From Clostridia bacterium (GTDB lineage Bacteria; Bacillota_A; Clostridia; Christensenellales; Aristaeellaceae): a stretch of DNA of 64,000 nt. The DNA is taken from the NCBI GenBank assembly GCA_017517815.1, contig JAFWYA010000055.1:43974-107973 (forward strand), in the 5' to 3' direction. The notes under the pieces were generated by a model. It did no database searches. It saw only the letters and a program-made list of their open reading frames with translations, and was not told the DNA's origin. Below, piece after piece: positions 59,086-64,000 of this stretch (the stretch's first letter is position 1; every line of letters begins with the position of its first letter). A program made the position numbers and the translations under genes.

Positions 59086-60201
59086 TCAGCCGATGAGCTC
59101 TTCAACAGGCGTGTAGCTCAGCCCGAGGCTTTCAGCTACATTGCGGTTGGTGCACTGGTGCTTGCAGATGTTGATGCCCTTGGCCAGACCGGGGTCCTTG
59201 CGGGCAGCTTCTTCAAAGCCGAGATCTGCCATCTGCATGGCATAGCGGAAGGTGGCGTTGGACAGGGCGACAGTGGAGGTGTAGGGCACGGCGCCGGGCA
59301 TGTTGCCAACGCAGTAATGCACAACGCCGTCTTCGATGAATACGGGGTTGTCGTGTGTTGTCACGTGGGAGGATTCGCAGCAGCCGCCCTGGTCGATGGC
59401 GATGTCGACGATGACAGCGCCTTTCTTCATCAGCTTGAGATGCTCGCGGCGTACCAGCTTGGGCGTGGCACCGCCGGGAATGAGCACGGAACCAATGACC
59501 AGATCGGCCTCAGCAAGGCACTTGCGGATGTTGGCCTCGGTGCTGTACAGCGTGGTGACGGAAGCGCCGAAAACATCTTCCAGATAGGACAGACGGTTGA
59601 GGTTGATATCCAGCAGCGTGACCTGCGCGTCCATGCCGACGGCGGCCTTGGCGGCATAGGTACCGGCGATGCCGCCGCCGATGATGGCGATCTTGCCGCG
59701 TTCCACACCGGGCACACCGCCCAGCAGCAGGCCGCGGCCGCCAAAGCTGCGTTCCAGATATTTCGCGCCTTCCTGAATGCTCAGGCGGCCGGCTACCTGA
59801 CTCATGGGACGCAGGCAGGGCAGATTGCCTTCTTTATCGGTGATGGTTTCATAGGCCACAGCATTCACGCCGCGCTGAATGAGCTCGGCAGCCAGCTGCG
59901 GGTTGGCAGCCAGATGCAGATAGGTGAACAGCAGCTGGCCTTCGCGCAGCAGGTTGTATTCGCTGGGCTCGGGTTCCTTCACCTTTACGATCATGTCGCA
60001 CTTGGCATAGACCTCGGCAGCAGTATCCAGCACAACAGCGCCTGCGGCGGTATAGGCTTCATCCGAAAAGCCTGCGCCTTCACCGGCGCGGGTTTCAACA
60101 TATACGGTGTGGCCGTGCGCCACAAAGCTGAGAATGTTGTCGGGCGTCAGTCCGACACGATATTCATGGTTTTTGAGCTCTTTTGTGGTTCCAATGATCA
60201 T
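59086..60201 (-). CDS. ald: Alanine dehydrogenase
   Basis: 371 aa, the family length. It converts L-alanine and NAD to pyruvate, ammonia and NADH. Motifs: MIIGTTKELKNHEYRVGLTP at the start, the catalytic region VKVKEPEPSEY (Lys near residue 74), AYETI, KIAIIGGGIAGTYAAKAAVG (NAD loop, about 170) and DQGGCCESSHVTTHDNPVF. It stands alone under a consensus promoter. In spore formers this enzyme supports growth on alanine and sporulation. Confidence 0.96.
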   Translation of the reverse strand: MIIGTTKELKNHEYRVGLTPDNILSFVAHGHTVYVETRAGEGAGFSDEAYTAAGAVVLDTAAEVYAKCDMIVKVKEPEPSEYNLLREGQLLFTYLHLAANPQLAAELIQRGVNAVAYETITDKEGNLPCLRPMSQVAGRLSIQEGAKYLERSFGGRGLLLGGVPGVERGKIAIIGGGIAGTYAAKAAVGMDAQVTLLDINLNRLSYLEDVFGASVTTLYSTEANIRKCLAEADLVIGSVLIPGGATPKLVRREHLKLMKKGAVIVDIAIDQGGCCESSHVTTHDNPVFIEDGVVHYCVGNMPGAVPYTSTVALSNATFRYAMQMADLGFEEAARKDPGLAKGINICKHQCTNRNVAESLGLSYTPVEELIG

Positions 60202-60245
60202 GAAGGATCACTCCTTGTATGTAGAAAAGTCAAAAAACGGATTTT

Positions 60246-60275
60246 ATTATAGATGAAAAAATGGAATGCTGTCAA
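60246..60275 (-). promoter_or_regulatory. Consensus SigA promoter of ald
   Basis: Minus strand: TTGACA, 18 bases, TATAAT, both hexamers perfect, 45 bases before the start. Confidence 0.85.
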
Positions 60276-60305
60276 TGAAGACGATACATTGTTTGAAAAA
60301 ACGAA

Positions 60306-60334
60306 CAAAAAAACTCCGCCTGTGCAGGCGGAGT
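60306..60334 (-). terminator. Terminator of the epimerase-family gene
   Basis: ACTCCGCCTG with its complement (60313-60334, loop of 2-4 bases), followed on the minus strand by T7. Confidence 0.85.
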
Positions 60335-60346
60335 GAATGAAGCAAA

Positions 60347-61300
60347 TCAGTCGGCAAGCAGAGATTCACGCTCGCGTTTGAGACCCTCATACAGGGGAGT
60401 GAGATCAGATTGCTTCAGCCCCGTGAAGCTGAGAATCTTACTGTTGTCCATCTGGCGCTCGAACAGGCGGTCATAACGCAGCTGCATGGTGCGGCGGTAC
60501 TGCTCATCGGCGGAGGCGTTGCCCCAGAAGTACTGAATGAAAGGATCTTCTTCCACCAGCTGGCAGTCCAGGTTGAACAAATCGCGGTAGTATTCTGCGA
60601 CCTCGGCCCAGGTATGATGTTCGGAGGTCGTCACGTTGAAATAGTCGCACAGCGCGCCTTCCTTCAGAAGCAGCCTGCGGATCATCTCAGCTACATCGCC
60701 CGCCCAGGTCATAGTGCCCTGCACAGGCATGGCAGCGGCAGGAAGCAGCACGGGCGTATTGCTGCGGATGAACGGCAGCAGCTGATGACGCTCCAGTGTG
60801 ACCAGCTGACAGCGCTTCTGCGAATAGGTGATGGCAGGGCGGATGACCGTCCAGTTGCGGAAGGAGGACTGTTCGAGGATATCCTCGCCGCGGGACTTGA
60901 GCAGCGCGTAGTCGTCGGTGGCCAGGAAGCGCTGATCGTCGGAGGCGTCCAGAATCTGTGGGGAATCTTCTTTTGTCCAGCCCTTGGTTTCGTCAAAGAC
61001 GCGGTAGCTGGACAGGAAGATGTAATGGTCTGTGTTGCCAAGCAGCATGGGGTGGACAGCACGGAATTTTTCAGTGGGGTAGATCATGAAGTCAACGATG
61101 GCGTCGTAATGGTTCTTTACGAATTCCGGTACCAGCTCGTCAGCTTTGCCCTTGAAATAGTGCAGATTGGAATAGGGGGAAACAACATCGTCCATGGAGA
61201 TAACGTCTACCTGATAGCCGTCCTGGGCCAGTTTGGGCACAAGATAGGTGCCCATGGCGCCTGTTCCGCCAATGACAAGGATTTTGCGATTCTGATTCAT
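60347..61300 (-). CDS. NAD-dependent epimerase/dehydratase-family protein (extended SDR)
   Basis: 317 aa. The N-terminal nucleotide loop is KILVIGGTGAMGTYLVPKLA (GxxGxxG), followed by HYIFLSSYRVFD near residue 105 and WTVIRPAITYSQKR near 158; the usual YxxxK is replaced by YALLKSRGEDIL. This resembles the SDR_a5-like reductases found next to sugar regulators. Substrate is unknown. I start at 61300 with GGAGG upstream. It is divergent from an AraC-family gene, which may regulate it. Confidence 0.8.
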   Translation of the reverse strand: MNQNRKILVIGGTGAMGTYLVPKLAQDGYQVDVISMDDVVSPYSNLHYFKGKADELVPEFVKNHYDAIVDFMIYPTEKFRAVHPMLLGNTDHYIFLSSYRVFDETKGWTKEDSPQILDASDDQRFLATDDYALLKSRGEDILEQSSFRNWTVIRPAITYSQKRCQLVTLERHQLLPFIRSNTPVLLPAAAMPVQGTMTWAGDVAEMIRRLLLKEGALCDYFNVTTSEHHTWAEVAEYYRDLFNLDCQLVEEDPFIQYFWGNASADEQYRRTMQLRYDRLFERQMDNSKILSFTGLKQSDLTPLYEGLKRERESLLAD

Positions 61301-61339
61301 ATGGATGCCTCCCATATTTGATAATTGTATTATCACCTC

Positions 61340-61368
61340 TTGCCCTTAGGGAAACAATAGAATATAAT
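61340..61368 (+). promoter_or_regulatory. SigA promoter of the second AraC-family gene
   Basis: TTGCCC, 17 bases, TATAAT, 46 bases before the ATG at 61414. Confidence 0.65.
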
Positions 61369-61413
61369 TGAATAAAACAGGTAAAATTCTCTGAAAAGAG
61401 TTGGGCTACAGCT

Positions 61414-62175
61414 ATGAATGATGCAGAATTCCAAAATAGCTTTGTATTGGTGGGATACAGCTATCAACGTGCTTACCGTCATGACGCAAGCCAGGGCAGC
61501 CCCAGCCACTATCTTGGGCGCATCATCAACGGGCATGGCTGCATCATCACCGAAACAGAAAGGCTTGAACTGGAAGAAGGAGACTTTTTCTATATCCCCA
61601 AAGGTTGCCGCTATCGTTCGATATGGGGAGACGGAGAGCCGGTACGTTTTGATTCGCTGGGTTTCAAATATCTGCCCGTTTCCGGACGAGCCACATATCG
61701 GCTGCAGAAGTTAAACTGCTCGGATGAAGCCGTTGATATCTACCGCAAGCTTTCTACGCGCAAAGTGGCTGATCCGCTTTCAGTGGGGCTGCTATATACT
61801 TTTTTCGGACTGGTGCAGCCATCCATGCAGTCTGAACCGCTCAGCCAGCCAGATATGCTGCTGGAAAAGGCAATCGGACAAATTCGTCTCAATCCGCTGG
61901 TGCGCATGACGGATGTGGCTCGGGCTTGCGACATAAGTCCGGCAACGTTGTATTTGTTGTTTCGCAAAAAGCTTAATACCACACCCAATGCTGTGCGTCA
62001 GCAGATGAACTGTGAAAAAGCAGCAGAGCTGCTGACCACCACCGACCTTTCTGTTGAGGAGATCAGCACACGGCTGGGCTTCAGCTCATCCTCCTATTTC
62101 CGCAAGATTTTCAAAGCCTGTATGAACAAAACGCCGCGTGAGTGGCGTGCAGAGAATTCCGGCATCAAAAGCTGA
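61414..62175 (+). CDS. AraC-family transcriptional regulator with cupin domain
   Basis: 253 aa. The N-terminal half (about 10-100) is a cupin sensor (GRIINGHGCIITETERLELEEGDFFYIPKGC). The C-terminal half (about 150-250) is an intact double helix-turn-helix: MTDVARACDISPATLYLLFRKKL and LSVEEISTRLGFSSSSYFRKIFKACMNKTPREW. It is divergent from the SDR gene and probably regulates it in response to a sugar. It lacks a clear ribosome-binding site apart from GAGTTGGG. Compare the broken regulator at 1328. Confidence 0.87.
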   Translation: MNDAEFQNSFVLVGYSYQRAYRHDASQGSPSHYLGRIINGHGCIITETERLELEEGDFFYIPKGCRYRSIWGDGEPVRFDSLGFKYLPVSGRATYRLQKLNCSDEAVDIYRKLSTRKVADPLSVGLLYTFFGLVQPSMQSEPLSQPDMLLEKAIGQIRLNPLVRMTDVARACDISPATLYLLFRKKLNTTPNAVRQQMNCEKAAELLTTTDLSVEEISTRLGFSSSSYFRKIFKACMNKTPREWRAENSGIKS

Positions 62176-62196
62176 CTGATTTTGTTGCTTTTTTCT

Positions 62197-62225
62197 TTGA
62201 CAAACCGGCCTGCATGTGCTATACT
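62197..62225 (+). promoter_or_regulatory. SigA promoter of the uracil permease leader
   Basis: TTGACA, 17 bases, TATACT. The transcript would start near 62232 and carry a 190-base leader. Confidence 0.85.
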
Positions 62226-62231
62226 CGCATG

Positions 62232-62420
62232 CGGTAAATAAATATGACATCGTCAGCATGCTCTCCGGCGCGTTGCTGCGAAACAGAAGCCTTCGCGCCT
62301 TGTCCAGCCGGACGGGGTTCTTTTTTTGCAGATACGTGCGAAGGACGTAAAAAAGGCGAAAACAGCCAAGGCTGTTTAGCATACAATGATCTTTCTACGA
62401 TACAGAAGGGATGGGTTTTC
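62232..62420 (+). promoter_or_regulatory. Attenuator-like leader RNA of the permease gene
   Basis: A terminator (CCTTGTCC 62298-62305, loop AGCC, GGACGGGG 62310-62317, then TTCT7) lies about 95 bases before the ATG. Just upstream GGCGCG (62267-62272) can pair with CGCGCC (62294-62299). A competing pairing TCCGGC (62264-62269) with GCCGGA (62307-62312) would break the terminator. This is the plan of a transcription attenuator or riboswitch. It does not match the purine riboswitch or the PyrR-binding consensus as I know them. Confidence 0.6.
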
Positions 62421-63752
62421 ATGGAGAAAGGTATCTGGAATGCTCGTGAACTGGGAATGCCCAAGATGCTGCTGCTGGGCTTCCAGCACATGTTTGCCAT
62501 GTTTGGCGCTACGGTGCTGGTGCCTGCGCTGACCGGTCTGAGCGTGAGCGCTACGCTGCTGTTCGCGGGCCTGGGCACTCTGCTGTTCCACTTCCTCACC
62601 AAGGGCAAGGTTCCCGCTTTCCTGGGTTCCTCTTTTGCCTTCATCGGCGGCTATGCTGCTGTCAACGCCATGTTCGGCAACACTGCTGAGCTGAACTGGG
62701 TTCCCTACGCTGGCGTGGGTGTTGCCTGCGCGGGTCTGCTGTATGTGCTGCTGTCTGCCCTGTTCAAGGCTTTCGGCGCTCATAAGGTCATGCGCTTCTT
62801 CCCGCCCATTGTGACCGGCCCCATCATCATCTGCATCGGTATGACCCTGGCCAACAGCGCCATCAACAACTGCGCCGCCAACTGGTGGATCGCCATTCTG
62901 GCCATCGCCATCGTGATCGTGGCCAACATCTGGGGCAAGGGCATGATCAAGATCATCCCCATCCTGCTGGGTGTTGTGGGTTCCTATCTGGTTGCCGCCC
63001 TGTGCGGTCAGGTCGACTTCACTCCCGTGAAGGAAGCCGCCTGGATCGGCGTTCCCTTCCAGTGGAAGGACACCGCCTTCTCCCTGTTCAAGGGCTGCGA
63101 CGGCTCCCTGCTGATCTCCGCCATCATCACCATCATGCCCATCGCTCTGGCCACCATCGTTGAGCATATCGGCGACATGTGCGCCATCTCCTCCACCGTT
63201 GAAAAGAACTTCATCGAGGAGCCCGGCCTGCATCGCTCCCTGCTGGGCGACGGCCTCGCCACCGCTCTGGCTGCTCTGTTCGGCGCTCCTGCCAACACCA
63301 CCTACGGCGAGAACACTGGCGTGCTGGCGCTGACCAAGGTGTACGATCCCAAGGTTGTGCGCATCGCTGCTTTCCTGGCCATCTGCTTCTCCTTCTCTCC
63401 CAAGTTTGCTGCTCTGGTGTCCTGCATGCCCACCGCCACCATCGGCGGCGTGAGCCTCATCCTCTACGGCATGATCTCCGCTGTTGGCGTGCGCAATGTG
63501 GTTGAGAACCAGGTTGACTTCACCAAGTCCCGCAACGTGATCATCGCTGCGCTGATCATGTCCCTGGCTCTGGGCATCAACTTCTCTGCTGCCGGTTCCA
63601 TCTCCTTCGCTGTGGGCAGCGCTAACATCAGCCTGTCCGGTCTGGCTGTGGCTGCTCTGGTCGGCATCATCGTGAATGCTGTTCTGCCTGGCAACGACTA
63701 CGAGTTCGGCAAGAACCAGCAGGGCGATACCTCTGTGAACTTCAAGGTGTAA
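62421..63752 (+). CDS. uraA: Uracil permease (NCS2/UraA family)
   Basis: 443 aa with 12-14 membrane helices. It imports uracil (or xanthine) with protons. Family signatures are LGFQHMFAMFGATVLVPALTG near residue 20, the substrate Glu in TIVEHIGDMCA, and APANTTYGENTGVLALTKV. The length is normal. Codon use is very uniform (almost only AAG for Lys, ATC for Ile, TTC for Phe), unlike its neighbours, which suggests high expression. An AGAAGGG site precedes the ATG at 62421; in-frame codons run upstream through the leader but are not likely translated. Confidence 0.92.
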   Translation: MEKGIWNARELGMPKMLLLGFQHMFAMFGATVLVPALTGLSVSATLLFAGLGTLLFHFLTKGKVPAFLGSSFAFIGGYAAVNAMFGNTAELNWVPYAGVGVACAGLLYVLLSALFKAFGAHKVMRFFPPIVTGPIIICIGMTLANSAINNCAANWWIAILAIAIVIVANIWGKGMIKIIPILLGVVGSYLVAALCGQVDFTPVKEAAWIGVPFQWKDTAFSLFKGCDGSLLISAIITIMPIALATIVEHIGDMCAISSTVEKNFIEEPGLHRSLLGDGLATALAALFGAPANTTYGENTGVLALTKVYDPKVVRIAAFLAICFSFSPKFAALVSCMPTATIGGVSLILYGMISAVGVRNVVENQVDFTKSRNVIIAALIMSLALGINFSAAGSISFAVGSANISLSGLAVAALVGIIVNAVLPGNDYEFGKNQQGDTSVNFKV

Positions 63753-63766
63753 TCAAAACCTGCACA

Positions 63767-63800
63767 AAAAAGGCCATTCCCGAAAGGGAATGGCCTTTTT
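63767..63800 (+). terminator. Terminator of the permease gene
   Basis: Perfect 15-bp stem AAAAAGGCCATTCCC with complement, GAAA tetraloop, T5. Confidence 0.93.
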
Positions 63801-63810
63801 GTATATCGAA

Positions 63811-63833
63811 AACCCCACGCTAGGCGTGGGGTT
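63811..63833 (+). mobile_element. Left-end hairpin of an IS200/IS605-type element
   Basis: AACCCCACGC, TAG, GCGTGGGGTT is a 10-bp hairpin with a 3-base loop, 100 bases before the transposase gene. Such imperfect subterminal hairpins are what the IS200 transposase binds. The true left tip is a few bases upstream; the element runs out of the window. Confidence 0.75.
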
Positions 63834-63868
63834 CAGAAAAGCTTAAAGCTATGAGTATGAAATAAAAA

Positions 63869-63923
63869 CTCCTTTTGCTAGAATGATGAAGCGGCCTGAC
63901 AACTGCAACAAAAGCAAAAGGAG
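63869..63923 (+). promoter_or_regulatory. Long-range stem covering the tnpA ribosome-binding site
   Basis: CTCCTTTTGCT (63869-63879) pairs exactly with AGCAAAAGGAG (63913-63923), which contains the ribosome-binding site of tnpA. IS200 transposase is known to be held at very low levels by such a 5' leader stem. Confidence 0.7.
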
Positions 63924-63932
63924 GTCATTCAA

Positions 63933-64000
63933 ATGGCAAATGACGTAAAGAGTTTAGCACATACTAAATGGAATTGTAAATATCATATCGTATTCGCACC
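63933..64000 (+). CDS. tnpA: IS200/IS605-family transposase TnpA, N-terminal fragment
   Basis: Only the first 22 codons lie in the window (MANDVKSLAHTKWNCKYHIVFA), but they match the highly conserved N-terminus of IS200 Y1 HUH transposases, where KYHIVF begins the catalytic core. The family moves by single-strand cut and paste. AGGAGGT precedes the ATG and is covered by a leader stem. The left-end hairpin upstream completes the picture; tnpB, if present, is outside. Confidence 0.88.
   Translation, partial: MANDVKSLAHTKWNCKYHIVFA

Noticed and set aside
62244..62420. In-frame N-terminal extension of the uracil permease
   Set aside because: The frame runs by chance through the attenuator hairpins; the family begins at MEKGIWN, and a ribosome-binding site lies just before 62421.

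Overview
The window looks like the chromosome of an endospore-forming, Gram-positive bacterium of the Clostridia (Bacillota), moderately GC-rich and probably gut- or plant-matter-associated. Sporulation is shown by a cotJ spore-coat operon, dipicolinate synthase (dpaAB) and yunB. A monoderm envelope with meso-diaminopimelate peptidoglycan is shown by MurE carrying the DNPR motif, an mraZ-to-ftsZ division cluster, PASTA-type and GT51 penicillin-binding proteins, and SH3b/peptidoglycan-binding proteins. I cannot place it below class level from sequence alone.

Layout. 1-7531: plant-sugar catabolism, with a truncated FGGY kinase, an AraC-type regulator broken near its C-terminus, the L-rhamnose operon rhaB-rhaA-rhaD, and a GH51 arabinofuranosidase. 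7553-13440: a secreted CotH-kinase-like protein, a small basic protein divergent from a cotJA/B-fusion plus cotJC operon, a secreted CAP-domain protein, a zinc-ribbon acidic protein and a metallophosphoesterase. 13441-13731: a non-coding stretch with two LexA-type SOS boxes, a strong terminator and the mraZ promoter. 13741-27238: division and cell-wall cluster mraZ, ftsL-like, PASTA PBP, murE, mraY, murD, ftsW, murA, ftsQ, ftsA, ftsZ (no rsmH, murF, murG or murC). 27332-36168: a YkvI-like membrane protein, maltose phosphorylase (GH65), dpaA-dpaB, a secreted DUF3298-like protein and the SpoIIIE/FtsK DNA translocase. 36214-47059: SH3b/PG-binding protein, a large unrecognised coiled-coil protein, a FakA-middle-domain-like small protein, a PBP1A-GNAT operon, yunB and a repeat-rich membrane protein with an acidic tail. 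47066-54874: creatininase-family protein, SRP RNA, glyA, yraN, two modifying or hydrolysing enzymes (Eis-like GNAT, NUDIX), an intracellular GH18 protein, a phosphohexomutase and a DUF2461 protein. 55063-55319: tRNA-Arg, tRNA-His and tRNA-Gln. 55466-63752: FAD oxidoreductase plus ribulokinase, alanine dehydrogenase, an NAD-dependent epimerase divergent from an AraC regulator, and a uracil permease behind an attenuator-like leader. The window ends inside an IS200/IS605-type element.

The most notable regulatory signal is an exact motif AC-N16-CATAGGATG found four times: both arms of the divergent cotJ/small-basic-gene region, upstream of murA, and inside the terminator hairpin upstream of dpaA. 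This matches the form of mother-cell sigma (SigK/SigE) promoters. It would tie coat, cortex and dipicolinate functions in this window to one sporulation programme. Hairpins that carry the ribosome-binding site in their 3' arm precede the PASTA PBP, ftsW and dpaA, whose Bacillus counterparts SpoVD, SpoVE and SpoVF are sporulation genes. Vegetative genes mostly carry clear SigA promoters (TTGACA-like, 17-bp spacer, TATAAT-like).
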